Counted from the first letter of the stretch, positions 1 to 8,177 are shown. The stretch is 12,460 nucleotides of DNA from Darwinimomas sp963643215 (GCA_963643215.1 CAVIJY010000050.1:1-12460), one strand, 5' to 3'. The notes: a model not told the origin generated them from the sequence alone. A program made the numbers and translations.

Positions 1-522
1 ATATGCGACAAGCTGGATATGGTCATATGGCTGATAGCGGATGCCATGTCGCCCGCGCTCACCACATATACGGCGCAGAATCTGGGAGCGCACAAGCCCG
101 GGCGTGTGAAAAAGGGTGTTTACATCGGGATGGCTATGTCCGCGGGAGCGGTTGCGGCTGTCAGCGTGCTGCTGTACGCGGCGACCGAAGTCATGGCCGC
201 ATGGTTTGTACCGGCAAGAGATGCCGCGGATGTGGTGCCGCTGGCCGTCGGGTATATGCGCGGTATGGCGCCGTTTTTCGCATTCTATGCCATGGCGGAG
301 GCATTTTCGGGGGCATGCTGCGGAACGGGAGATACAGTAAGGCCGATGCTGCTTACCTTGCTGTCGATATGTCTTCTGAGGGTTCTGGGCGTCGTGCTTG
401 TGCTGCCGGCATTTAACAGCATGGAGTGCATAGTCTGGATATATGTGGCATCGTGGATAGCGTCGGGAATCAGCTTCACAGTGCTGTGGATATATAAGAG
501 TAAAACAGCATTTCACAATTGA
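1..522 (+). CDS. MATE-family multidrug/cation efflux transporter, C-terminal fragment (5' end outside window)
   Basis: The frame is open from the first base, so the real start lies upstream; 173 codons are visible, ending in TGA at 520-522. MATE transporters are inner-membrane antiporters that export drugs or metabolites using a Na+ or H+ gradient, with about 450 residues and 12 helices, so this is roughly the last third. The visible signature is the stretch reading YTAQNLGAHKPGRVKKGV, which matches the conserved 'QN.GA....R....' segment of the second half of MATE proteins. Three or four hydrophobic helices follow, including one after the GTGDTVRPM loop, another family hallmark. The ATG at 19 is an internal Met, not a start. 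The substrate cannot be told. The gene ends about 70 bases before ppdK with no clear terminator between them, so some read-through is possible. Confidence 0.85.
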   Translation: MCDKLDMVIWLIADAMSPALTTYTAQNLGAHKPGRVKKGVYIGMAMSAGAVAAVSVLLYAATEVMAAWFVPARDAADVVPLAVGYMRGMAPFFAFYAMAEAFSGACCGTGDTVRPMLLTLLSICLLRVLGVVLVLPAFNSMECIVWIYVASWIASGISFTVLWIYKSKTAFHN

Positions 523-540
523 ATTTTAAGTAGGTGTATG

Positions 541-568
541 TTAAATTCTTATAGGCTAAATTTATAAT
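541..568 (+). promoter_or_regulatory. Probable promoter of ppdK
   Basis: A perfect TATAAT (-10) lies at 563-568. A weak -35 candidate, TTAAAT at 541-546, sits 16 bases upstream. Transcription would start near 575, giving a leader of about 20 bases carrying the GGAGG ribosome binding site at 582-586. The surrounding 70 bases are AT-rich compared with the flanking genes, as expected for a promoter. The -10 box is convincing and the -35 box is not. Confidence 0.45.
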
Positions 569-593
569 TGCTTTACACTATGGAGGAACAAAA

Positions 594-3227
594 ATGGCTA
601 GAAAATGGGTCTATTTGTTTAGCGAGGGCAACGCAAACATGCGTGAGCTTCTCGGCGGTAAGGGTGCTAACCTTGCCGAGATGACCAACATCGGACTTCC
701 TGTACCGCAGGGATTCACGATCACCACAGAGGCCTGCACTCAGTATTATGAGGACGGCAGGAAGATCAATGACGAGATCATGGGTCAGATCAACGAGTAT
801 GTAGAAAAGCTCGAGGAGATGACAGGCAAGAAGTTCGGCGACAAGGAGAATCCGCTTCTTGTATCGGTGCGTTCAGGTGCCCGTGCATCCATGCCCGGTA
901 TGATGGATACCATCCTCAACCTTGGTCTGAACGAGGATGTTGTTAAAGTTATTGCAGAAAAGTCCAACAACCCGCGCTGGGCATGGGACTGCTACAGAAG
1001 ATTCATCCAGATGTTCTCCGATGTAGTTATGGAGGTAGGAAAGAAGTACTTCGAGGCTCTCATCGATCAGATGAAGGAGAAGAAGGGCGTGACTCAGGAT
1101 GTGGAGCTGGATGCAGATGATCTTCATGAGCTTGCAGAGCAGTTCAAGGCTGAGTACAAGTCAAAGATCGGCAAGGACTTCCCGACAGATCCGAGGGAGC
1201 AGCTCGAGGAGGCTATCAAGGCCGTATTCAGATCATGGGACAATCCGCGTGCGAACATCTATCGCCGCGACAATGATATCCCCTACTCATGGGGTACTGC
1301 CGTAAATGTACAGTCCATGGCATTCGGCAACATGGGCGATGACTGCGGAACCGGTGTTGCATTCACCCGTGATCCTGCTACAGGCGCTAAGGGTCTGTTC
1401 GGCGAGTTCCTGACCAATGCTCAGGGCGAGGATGTCGTAGCCGGCGTTCGTACACCTATGCATATCTCCGAGATGGAGCAGAAGTTCCCGGAGGCATTTG
1501 CACAGTTCAAAACAGTTTGCTCAACTCTTGAGAATCACTACCGCGATATGCAGGATATGGAGTTCACGGTAGAGCACGGCAAGCTGTTCATGCTTCAGAC
1601 CCGTAACGGAAAGAGAACAGCAAAGGCAGCTCTGAAGATCGCATGCGACCTTGTTGATGAGGGCATGAGATCCGAGAAGGAAGCCGTAGCAATGATCGAT
1701 CCTTCAAACCTTGATTCACTGCTTCATCCTACATTTGATACGGCTGCGCTTAAGAAGCTCAACCCGATAGGCAAGGGTCTTGCAGCATCTCCCGGTGCCG
1801 CTTCAGGTCAGATAGTATTTACGGCATCTGAGGCCAAGGCATGGGCAGACGAGGGCAAGAAGGTAGTTCTCGTAAGACTTGAGACATCACCCGAGGATAT
1901 CGAGGGTATGAAGGCCGCACAGGGTATCCTGACAGTCCGCGGAGGTATGACATCTCATGCAGCCGTTGTTGCCCGCGGTATGGGAACATGCTGTGTATCC
2001 GGATGCTCAGAGATCATCATGGATGAGGAGCACAAGACATTCAAGCTCGGCGGCAAGGAGTTCCATGAGGGAGATATCATCTCCTTTGACGGTTCCACAG
2101 GAAATATCTACGACGGAGAGGTTCCGACACAGCCGGCAGAGATTGCGGGCGAGCTCGGACGCATCATGGAGTGGGCAGATAAGTACAGAGTGCTTAAGGT
2201 CAGAACAAATGCCGACACACCCGCAGATGCAGCCAACGCAAAGAGACTCGGAGCAGAGGGTATCGGTCTTTGCCGTACAGAGCATATGTTCTTCGGCGGT
2301 GACAGAATAGACGCATTCCGCGAGATGATCTGCTCGGACACTGTTGAGGAGAGAGAGAAGGCACTGGCTAAGATCGAGCCTATGCAGCAGGGAGATTTCG
2401 AGGCTCTGTACGAGGCTCTTGAGGGTTCACCGGTCTGCATCAGATTCCTGGATCCGCCGCTGCATGAGTTCGTTCCTACAGAGGAAGCAGATATCGAGAA
2501 GCTTGCAAAGACACAGGGCAAGACAGTACAGGAGATCAAGGACATCTGCGATGCTCTTCATGAGTTCAACCCGATGATGGGTCACAGAGGCCTTCGTCTT
2601 GCGATCACATATCCCGAGATCTGCAGGATGCAGACAAGAGCTATCATCAATGCGGCTCTCAACACAAAGTCCAAGCATGCAGACTGGAATATAGTTCCTG
2701 AGATCATGATACCGCTTACATCTGACTCCAAGGAGTTCAAGTATGTAAAGGGCATCGTAGTAGAGACGGCTGATGAGCTGATCAAGGCTGCGGGCTCAGA
2801 TATGAAGTATGAAGTAGGAACGATGGTTGAGATTCCGAGAGCATGCGTAACTGCGGATGAGATCGCAAAGGATGCCGAGTTCTTCTGCTTCGGTACAAAC
2901 GACCTTACTCAGATGACATTCGGCTTCTCGCGTGATGATGCGGGCAAGTTCCTCAATGCTTACTATGACAAGAAGATCTTTGAGAACGATCCTTTTGTAA
3001 AGCTCGACAGAGAGGGCGTAGGAGAGCTCATGAAGATGGCTATCGCCAAGGGCAAGGCTACTCGTCCCGACATCCATACAGGTATCTGCGGCGAGCACGG
3101 CGGCAACCCGTCGTCCGTTGAGTTCTGCCATATCATCGGTCTTGACTATGTTTCATGCTCACCCTTCAGAGTTCCGATTGCAAGGCTTGCAGCGGCTCAG
3201 GCGGCTATCAACTATCCGAGAGCATAA
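594..3227 (+). CDS. ppdK: Pyruvate, phosphate dikinase
   Basis: PPDK reversibly interconverts ATP + phosphate + pyruvate and AMP + diphosphate + phosphoenolpyruvate. In fermentative Clostridia it often works in glycolysis or gluconeogenesis at the PEP/pyruvate node, in the cytosol. The 877 residues match the usual length. Order of domains: N-terminal ATP-grasp nucleotide-binding domain (GGKGANLAEM with Lys23; RSGARASMPGMMDT with Arg93), central phosphohistidine domain (GGMTSHAAVVARG, catalytic His455), and C-terminal PEP/pyruvate TIM barrel (CRTEHMF with Arg561, RFLDPPLHEF with Arg617, GTNDLTQ at 767-773, GICGEHGG with catalytic Cys832). His455, Arg561 and Arg617 carry the same numbers as in the C. 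symbiosum enzyme, and Cys832 is one off, as I recall that numbering. The start is supported by GGAGG at 582-586, seven bases upstream of ATG. Codon use is strongly biased (GAG, AAG, CTT/CTC), which suggests high expression. It is monocistronic, ending at a strong terminator. No frameshift or lost residue was seen. Confidence 0.98.
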   Translation: MARKWVYLFSEGNANMRELLGGKGANLAEMTNIGLPVPQGFTITTEACTQYYEDGRKINDEIMGQINEYVEKLEEMTGKKFGDKENPLLVSVRSGARASMPGMMDTILNLGLNEDVVKVIAEKSNNPRWAWDCYRRFIQMFSDVVMEVGKKYFEALIDQMKEKKGVTQDVELDADDLHELAEQFKAEYKSKIGKDFPTDPREQLEEAIKAVFRSWDNPRANIYRRDNDIPYSWGTAVNVQSMAFGNMGDDCGTGVAFTRDPATGAKGLFGEFLTNAQGEDVVAGVRTPMHISEMEQKFPEAFAQFKTVCSTLENHYRDMQDMEFTVEHGKLFMLQTRNGKRTAKAALKIACDLVDEGMRSEKEAVAMIDPSNLDSLLHPTFDTAALKKLNPIGKGLAASPGAASGQIVFTASEAKAWADEGKKVVLVRLETSPEDIEGMKAAQGILTVRGGMTSHAAVVARGMGTCCVSGCSEIIMDEEHKTFKLGGKEFHEGDIISFDGSTGNIYDGEVPTQPAEIAGELGRIMEWADKYRVLKVRTNADTPADAANAKRLGAEGIGLCRTEHMFFGGDRIDAFREMICSDTVEEREKALAKIEPMQQGDFEALYEALEGSPVCIRFLDPPLHEFVPTEEADIEKLAKTQGKTVQEIKDICDALHEFNPMMGHRGLRLAITYPEICRMQTRAIINAALNTKSKHADWNIVPEIMIPLTSDSKEFKYVKGIVVETADELIKAAGSDMKYEVGTMVEIPRACVTADEIAKDAEFFCFGTNDLTQMTFGFSRDDAGKFLNAYYDKKIFENDPFVKLDREGVGELMKMAIAKGKATRPDIHTGICGEHGGNPSSVEFCHIIGLDYVSCSPFRVPIARLAAAQAAINYPRA

Positions 3228-3263
3228 AACTTATATCTGACAGCAAAGATAAAACTAAAAAAG

Positions 3264-3301
3264 CCCCACCGGAGGATGAAACCTTCGGTGGGGTATTTTT
3301 T
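3264..3301. terminator. Strong rho-independent terminator, bidirectional, shared by ppdK (+) and the permease gene (-)
   Basis: A 12-bp stem with one G-U pair is formed by CCCCACCGGAGG (3264-3275) and CCTTCGGTGGGG (3282-3293), with a six-base loop. On the + strand it is followed by TATTTTTT (3294-3301). On the - strand the A-rich stretch at 3251-3262 gives a T-rich tail, so it can stop transcription both ways. It lies between the ppdK stop (3227) and the stop of the convergent permease gene (3309), exactly where a shared terminator is expected. Confidence 0.93.
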
Positions 3302-3308
3302 CTGCTTT

Positions 3309-4601
3309 TCAGTATGGCGGGAAGAACAGACCGACCCAGATAATATTGGCGGCAGAGATCACCAGCGCGGGAACAATGCCCATCCTGAGGAGATCCTTCT
3401 GCTTATACCCGCCTACAGACATACAAAGCGGAATCGCAACGGTAGACAGCGGAGTCAGATAGGAGGTAAATGTCGCCTTGAACAGCATGTTGGCAAGTCC
3501 TGTCGGATTCCATCCGTAGGTTGCGCATAAGAGGAGGACAACCGGCTGCAGAGCAGAATACAGAGCCATGTTGGACATAAACTGTGTCACGATAAATCCG
3601 GTGAGCCAGATGAGAATGATCACCAGCCACTTGGAAGGATGATCGCCAAGAACAGCCTGAAGAGCCTCTGCGATATAAGCGCCTGCGCCGGATGCGACAA
3701 GTGCGTTGCCGACAGCCAGAGATCCGATATACAGGAAGATAGGCGGCATGGTTAGGGATTCCATGGCTTCCTTCTCGGAAAGGACGCCGGTGATGATGGT
3801 TAAAACCGCACCGATAAAGCAGATCATCCAGGTGGGGATGGTAGCCGGAAGCTTATCGGAGAGCAGAATGGCGATGACAACCGCGACAAAAATGCCGTAA
3901 CCGCAGAATTCCTGGAATGGCGGCAGAGGCTTCTGCTCCTTCATCCTTCGCAGCTGAACATCCGAATAAAGAGGACCGTAATCCGGCGCCACCTTGGGGC
4001 AGTAGAACATGGCAAACAGAACGGACAGAATGATGGTGGGCAGGTAGACAAGCATGGGATCGAACATGCCCTCCTTTGCCGTTATTCCGTAGGTCTCCCA
4101 TATGGTATTGGCTGTGATGTAGGCGGTTGCGCCGGAGCCGATGGGAAGAGAGGTTACGGTAGAGATGCAGATAAGCACGATGGAGAACATAGCCTTGGAG
4201 GGGCTCTGATTATTCATACGGCAGAAATCTGCAACAAGAGGATAGCAGATGGAAAAAATCAGGATGGCGGAGGGAGCGACCTGAGATATCGCCAGGGTAA
4301 CCAGACAGTAAAGGATCATTCCCTTCTGAAAGCTTCCGCCGGAAATCTTATAGGCCAGGTTCGTGACCTTATGCACCATCTGGGTACGGTTCAGGCCGCC
4401 TGCCACTATGAACATGGAGCCCATGATGATGACAGAGGAGTTGGAGAAGCAGCTTAATGCAGCTTTCGGCTCCAGACATCCCGTGATCACATAGATGCCC
4501 ATGGCAGCCATGGAGACCAGAGGAAGCGGAAATTTGTTGGACATATAAAGTGCCAGGGTTGCTGCGAATACAACCAGACATATGATAGTTTGTGTAGGCA
4601 T
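3309..4601 (-). CDS. SLC13/DASS-type anion permease (ion transporter superfamily)
   Basis: A polytopic inner-membrane protein of 430 residues with about 11-12 hydrophobic segments (for example near 7-22, 28-43, 55-72, 95-120, 138-165, 185-205, 235-255, 260-280, 325-342, 350-362, 408-426). Family members carry dicarboxylates, sulfate or other organic anions, often with Na+. The two-fold repeat typical of the superfamily is visible: QVAPSAIL (107-114) corresponds to QFMSNMAL (340-347, the SNxA hairpin), and TSLPIGSGATAYITAN (150-165) to TSYLTPLSTVAIPL (379-392), followed by GGYKQKDLLRMG (397-408). A hydrophilic cytosolic loop lies at 203-232. The start ATG (complement of 4599-4601) is supported by AAAGGGG (complement of 4607-4613). 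It lies 97 bases downstream of the M20 amidohydrolase gene on the same strand, so the pair is probably co-transcribed and the permease may import that enzyme's substrate. The exact anion is not predictable. Confidence 0.87.
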   Translation of the reverse strand: MPTQTIICLVVFAATLALYMSNKFPLPLVSMAAMGIYVITGCLEPKAALSCFSNSSVIIMGSMFIVAGGLNRTQMVHKVTNLAYKISGGSFQKGMILYCLVTLAISQVAPSAILIFSICYPLVADFCRMNNQSPSKAMFSIVLICISTVTSLPIGSGATAYITANTIWETYGITAKEGMFDPMLVYLPTIILSVLFAMFYCPKVAPDYGPLYSDVQLRRMKEQKPLPPFQEFCGYGIFVAVVIAILLSDKLPATIPTWMICFIGAVLTIITGVLSEKEAMESLTMPPIFLYIGSLAVGNALVASGAGAYIAEALQAVLGDHPSKWLVIILIWLTGFIVTQFMSNMALYSALQPVVLLLCATYGWNPTGLANMLFKATFTSYLTPLSTVAIPLCMSVGGYKQKDLLRMGIVPALVISAANIIWVGLFFPPY

Positions 4602-4622
4602 AAAATCCCCTTTCGGATATCG

Positions 4623-4651
4623 AAAGATGACGGGATCAACCGGCCATCTTT
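4623..4651 (-). other. Hairpin in the leader between the M20 gene and the permease gene
   Basis: AAAGATG (4623-4629) pairs with CATCTTT (4645-4651), and the inner CGG (4631-4633) pairs with CCG (4640-4642) around a six-base loop with a small internal bulge. On the - strand it lies after the M20 stop and about 20 bases before the permease start. There is no long T-run after it, so it is not a classic terminator. It could protect mRNA or tune the permease's translation. A second short inverted repeat, TGCAGG/CCTGCA around 4680-4697, touches the M20 stop codon. Both are seen in sequence; any role is inference. Confidence 0.35.
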
Positions 4652-4698
4652 TGCGATGTTTTACAGGAACGGGTGACAGTGCAGGAAAGTACCTGCAG

Positions 4699-6078
4699 TT
4701 ACTGCTTCATCGAAAGAGCTCTGGGAACAACTCCCTTGGGTATCGGGCATTCATATTTGCCGCCCTTCAGCCTTCTGCTCAGCTCTTCCTTGGCCTGTTT
4801 TAAAAGCTCAGGCTTTTCAATGAGATCCACAGCCAGACCTGCCATGGCTTCGCCGGCCATCAGTGTTGCCTTGTGAGCCGGATCGGATTTTCCGACCGCT
4901 ACAGCCTGCCACGAATGAGCAGCGGTGCCGACGGGCCAGGTAGGTGCGCTTAAGGAGACGGTGGGAACTATCCAGCTGACATCGCCCACATCCGAGGATG
5001 CCGGAAATACGATCTCGACCGGCGAAAAATCAGGAATGGTATCCGCAATGGGATGTTCCGGATCTCCGCCCTTGTTGGTGGCCGAAAGCTTGCTGTAAAG
5101 CTCTATATCCTCTTCTGAAAAATGAGGAAGCTTGAGCAATTTTAAATTCTCCGTTGCGGCCTTTCCCAATACATGGTTTGGTACGGTATTGGATGTCGCC
5201 TTTACAAAATCGATCTCCAATTCAGTTCCGGTCATCAGAGCCGCGCCCCGTGCGACATCCTCCACGCGGGAACGAACCTCGGAGACAGTCATGTTGTCCT
5301 CGGCTCTCAAAAGAACCAGCACCTCCGCGGTAGGCTGAACTACATTGGGGGAGAAGCCTCCGGTATCCGTAACGGCATAATGCATGCGGACAGAGGGAAG
5401 GACATGCTCTCGCAAGAACTGGATTCCCACATTAAACAGGGTGACCGCATCCAGAGCGCTGCGTCCCAAATGGGGTGAGATCCCCGCGTGGGAGCTGATT
5501 CCCTTGTAGCGGAAATAAATTTGGCAGTTGGCCAGCGTGCTTCCGCCGGAGCAGCCGTAGGCATTTCCGGGATGCCATGCGATAGCGGCGTCCAGGACAT
5601 CGAAGCAGCCCTCTCTGGCCATAAAGGTCTTTCCGCTGCCGCCCTCTTCTGCAGGACAGCCGTAGAAGATGACGGTTCCTTCGCTCTTTGTCTCCTCCAG
5701 ATATCTTTTCAATCCGATGGCTGCCGCCAGACATCCGGTGCCTAAAAGGTTATGGCCGCATCCGTGTCCGTTTCCGCCCGGATGTACGGCAATCTTTTCT
5801 GTCGCACCTGCTACCTGACTGAGTCCGGATAATGCATCAAACTCGCCCAAGAAGCCGATCACCGGTTTCCCGTGTCCGAAGGTTCCGGTAAATGCGGTAG
5901 GAATCCCTGCGATTCCCTTTTCCACCTTAAAGCCCTGCTCTTTTAAAGCCTGACAGATGATTTCAGATGAAATCTTCTCCTGATAACAGGTCTCCGGATT
6001 GTCCCAAATCGAATCGCTGACCCTGTTTAAAAAGGTCTCCTGTCCGGCGATATAGGCGAACAGTTCCTGTTTTGTCAT
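4699..6078 (-). CDS. M20 family amidohydrolase, AbgB-like (aminobenzoyl-glutamate hydrolase subunit B-like)
   Basis: A cytosolic metal-dependent amidohydrolase of 459 residues with no signal peptide. Family members split amide bonds of N-acyl amino acids, dipeptides or p-aminobenzoyl-glutamate; E. coli AbgB (481 residues) is the closest named relative I recognise. Motifs: WDNPETCYQE (25-34), GHGCGHNLLG (104-113; metal ligands Cys107 and His109), PAEEGGSGKTFMAREG (142-157; Glu144/Glu145), AWHPG (His169), the dimerisation-domain segment SSHAG (195-199), and the C-terminal GTAAHSW with ligand His388. All ligands are present, so it should be active. The start ATG (complement of 6076-6078) has GGAGGAGG just upstream. 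It is the first gene of a likely two-gene operon with the permease. E. coli pairs AbgA/AbgB with the transporter AbgT; here no AbgA-like partner is in the window and an SLC13-type permease stands in AbgT's place. The substrate is uncertain. Confidence 0.9.
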   Translation of the reverse strand: MTKQELFAYIAGQETFLNRVSDSIWDNPETCYQEKISSEIICQALKEQGFKVEKGIAGIPTAFTGTFGHGKPVIGFLGEFDALSGLSQVAGATEKIAVHPGGNGHGCGHNLLGTGCLAAAIGLKRYLEETKSEGTVIFYGCPAEEGGSGKTFMAREGCFDVLDAAIAWHPGNAYGCSGGSTLANCQIYFRYKGISSHAGISPHLGRSALDAVTLFNVGIQFLREHVLPSVRMHYAVTDTGGFSPNVVQPTAEVLVLLRAEDNMTVSEVRSRVEDVARGAALMTGTELEIDFVKATSNTVPNHVLGKAATENLKLLKLPHFSEEDIELYSKLSATNKGGDPEHPIADTIPDFSPVEIVFPASSDVGDVSWIVPTVSLSAPTWPVGTAAHSWQAVAVGKSDPAHKATLMAGEAMAGLAVDLIEKPELLKQAKEELSRRLKGGKYECPIPKGVVPRALSMKQ

Positions 6079-6215
6079 AGGTCCTCCTCCTTCAAGCTAT
6101 AGTCTTATGATCGGTTCATTTTATGAGCAGTTTTACCAACTAAAAACCAAGTATCATGTTTTTGTGTTGCCAATCATTTGCCCAATCTTGTGAATGATAA
6201 CATTGATCTGCAGAA

Positions 6216-6234
6216 ATTGCAATATTTGCATTGC
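6216..6234. promoter_or_regulatory. Candidate operator overlapping the -35 box of the amidohydrolase promoter
   Basis: ATTGCAAT (6216-6223) is a perfect 8-base palindrome. Its right part, GCAAT, also forms an inverted repeat with ATTGC (6230-6234) across six bases. The site runs into the TTGCTA -35 box at 6231-6236, so a bound protein would block or touch RNA polymerase. The symmetry is visible in the sequence; operator function is inferred. Confidence 0.4.
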
Positions 6235-6260
6235 TAACTGACCCGTCGCATGGCTATAAT
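6231..6260 (+). promoter_or_regulatory. Probable sigma-70-type promoter for the tandem amidohydrolase genes
   Basis: A perfect -10 TATAAT at 6255-6260 lies 18 bases after a -35 match TTGCTA at 6231-6236. Transcription would start near 6267, leaving a leader of about 36 bases with AAAGGAG at 6288-6294. This is the best promoter match in the window. Confidence 0.72.
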
Positions 6261-6302
6261 TAAGAGCTGTGCATTGTATGAAATGCGAAAGGAGATTTGA
6301 AA

Positions 6303-8177
6303 ATGACAGAAATTTCAGGAAATAGATTTGTCAAAAAAGTTGCTGTTGTTGTATCGGCATGTGTGGCTTTGGCCGGGTTCACAGGCTGCGCAGGCGGATC
6401 TTCATCATCCTCGACTACAGCTGCTTCGGATACGACAGCTGCAGAGACGACAGCGGTACAGGCTGCAACGGAGACAGATGCAGAGACGAAAGCGGAGACG
6501 GGCGCAGCTGCAGAACCGTCACAGGCTGCCTCAGGCACTGCCGCTGACACAGTTGTCTACGGCAAGATATATACGGCAAATCCGAACCATGAATATGTCG
6601 AGGCGTTTGCTGTCAAGGACGGCAGATATGTCTATGTAGGAACCGAGGATGGTGTGAAGTCATATATAGAAGACGGCACCACGGAGGTGATCGACTATCG
6701 TGACAAGGGCATCGTCATGCCGGGAGCTACTGAGGGGCACGGGCATTATCTCCTTGCTGCAGAGCTTGGCAAAATGGGTGCTATCGTGGGCGGAGGCACG
6801 CCTGAAGAGATCCTGGACAATATGAAAAAATATGTCGAAGCACATCCGGATCAGAATGCCTATTTTGTGCAGGGCTGGGAGACCGGCGGCGATATGCAGG
6901 ATCTGAAATACACATACAACATGAGACAGGCACTTGATGAAATCTGCAGCGACAGGGTCATACTGATGATGGACAATGTCGGCCACAATGCATTTATGAA
7001 CAGCAAGGGATTTGAAGCCGCAGGATATAACAAGGATACCGTCATCGAGGGCGGCACATTCGCAAAGGATGACAACGGCGAATTTCTCGGGCTGATCTCA
7101 GACATTGCGGTCAACTACGTCGTGGAAAATGTAATCGCAAAAAGCAGCATTATAAGCGTAGAAGAGGTTCGCAGCGCTATAAAGGATGCTTCCGACCTGC
7201 TTCATTCATATGGATATACTAATTATTTCGACGCATTTACGAACGTGCTGGGACCTGAGACCTATGAGGGACTCAAAGAGGAGGACGAACAGGAAGGACT
7301 TACATTTAACTGCATAGCTTCATATAAAATCGATCCATATGCAGATATAGATGAAGCCGTATCAACAGCATATGACTATATGCAGAAATACAGCACGGAG
7401 CATTTCAAGGCTGACAATATAAAGCTCTTTGCCGACGGCGGCGCGGTAGAGGTGGGAACAGGCTGGATGCTTGAGCCGTATTCGGACGGCAGCCACGGCA
7501 ATCGCGTATGGTCTGACGAGAAGATCAACGAGCTGGTTAAAAAGGCGAATGAAAAGGGAGTGTCCGTTCATGTGCATGCATCAGGCGACGGTGCTACGAC
7601 TCAGACTGTTGAAGCATTTATAAATGCGGAAAGCACGGCTGCGGACGGAGTACATAACGGACTGGGACATTCACGCCATATCACAGATGATATCAAGACC
7701 AAGATGGCGGAGCATGATATCTACAGTGCTACCAATATATGCTGGAGATATCACGTGGTGGGCGAGTATGTGCCCATGGATGAGGAACTGTACGATCAGG
7801 GATATCCTATGAAGTCTCTGCTGGACAAAGGCGTAGTCATGACATCCTCTACAGATTATCCGGCAAATGACGGCGCACCCTCTGATGTATGCGGCATTAT
7901 CGAAATGGGCGTAAACGGCACATTGGAAGGCATGGAGACAGAGCGGATGGCAGAGGATGAGTATCTGACTGTTGAAGAAATGCTCGATGTCCTCACGATC
8001 AACGGCGCAAAGCAGTTCAATTTCGAGGATGAAAGAGGATCTATCGAAGCAGGAAAGTATGCTGACTTCATCACTATAGACAAGGATATCACTGCCTGTG
8101 AGAAGACGGATATTCATAACGGCAAGGTTGATCTTGTTTACTTTGAAGGCAAGGAAGTATACAGCCTGAACGACTAG
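6303..8177 (+). CDS. Lipoprotein amidohydrolase, YtcJ-like (Amidohydro_3 family), paralog 1
   Basis: A predicted lipid-anchored amidohydrolase of 625 residues counted from ATG 6303. The frame also allows TTG at 6297, but that is only two bases after GGAG (6291-6294); ATG 6303 gives a normal 8-base spacing and is preferred. Residues 1-28 form a signal peptide ending in FTG-Cys29 (Phe at -3 is tolerable). Residues about 30-82 are a low-complexity Ser/Thr/Ala/Glu linker. The catalytic domain follows: VVYGKIYTAN, metal motif TEGHGH (His146/His148), KLFADGG (Lys374), HVHASGD (His423/His425), GHSRH (His456), SSTDYP (Asp518), then GSIEAGKYADF, the usual C-terminal return strand. All expected metal-ligand positions are filled, so it should be active. 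YtcJ relatives hydrolyse amide or formamide bonds, but the substrate here is unknown. It is first in a tandem pair with a close paralog, opposite an M20-permease operon. Confidence 0.88.
   Translation: MTEISGNRFVKKVAVVVSACVALAGFTGCAGGSSSSSTTAASDTTAAETTAVQAATETDAETKAETGAAAEPSQAASGTAADTVVYGKIYTANPNHEYVEAFAVKDGRYVYVGTEDGVKSYIEDGTTEVIDYRDKGIVMPGATEGHGHYLLAAELGKMGAIVGGGTPEEILDNMKKYVEAHPDQNAYFVQGWETGGDMQDLKYTYNMRQALDEICSDRVILMMDNVGHNAFMNSKGFEAAGYNKDTVIEGGTFAKDDNGEFLGLISDIAVNYVVENVIAKSSIISVEEVRSAIKDASDLLHSYGYTNYFDAFTNVLGPETYEGLKEEDEQEGLTFNCIASYKIDPYADIDEAVSTAYDYMQKYSTEHFKADNIKLFADGGAVEVGTGWMLEPYSDGSHGNRVWSDEKINELVKKANEKGVSVHVHASGDGATTQTVEAFINAESTAADGVHNGLGHSRHITDDIKTKMAEHDIYSATNICWRYHVVGEYVPMDEELYDQGYPMKSLLDKGVVMTSSTDYPANDGAPSDVCGIIEMGVNGTLEGMETERMAEDEYLTVEEMLDVLTINGAKQFNFEDERGSIEAGKYADFITIDKDITACEKTDIHNGKVDLVYFEGKEVYSLND

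Larger units (their letters stand above)
6079..6302. promoter_or_regulatory. Divergent control region between the M20-permease operon and the lipoprotein amidohydrolase genes
   Basis: These 224 AT-rich bases separate two divergently transcribed units and must hold promoters for both. The forward promoter is clear and is listed separately; I could not place a convincing reverse promoter. Repeats present: CCAA at 6136, 6147, 6170 and 6182, spaced 11, 23 and 12 bases, close to whole helical turns; an inverted repeat ATCATT (6173-6178) / AATGAT (6193-6198); and the palindrome ATTGCAAT (6216-6223) overlapping GCAAT-N6-ATTGC (6219-6234). This arrangement suits a common regulator, but no regulator gene is in the window. 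Confidence 0.6.

Noticed and set aside
3..416. 137-codon open frame on the + strand overlapping the MATE gene
   Set aside because: The Cys/Gly/Arg-rich product is typical of a wrong frame, while the overlapping frame gives a clear MATE protein.
2108..2545. 145-codon open frame antisense to ppdK
   Set aside because: It covers a conserved part of ppdK, has Ser/Cys-rich wrong-frame composition, and has no upstream signals.
6297..6302. TTG start two codons before the ATG of amidohydrolase 1
   Set aside because: It is only two bases after GGAG, too close for normal initiation; ATG at 6303 has good spacing.
7671..8117. 148-codon open frame antisense to amidohydrolase 1
   Set aside because: It mirrors the conserved C-terminal coding region and has no start signals or recognisable domains.
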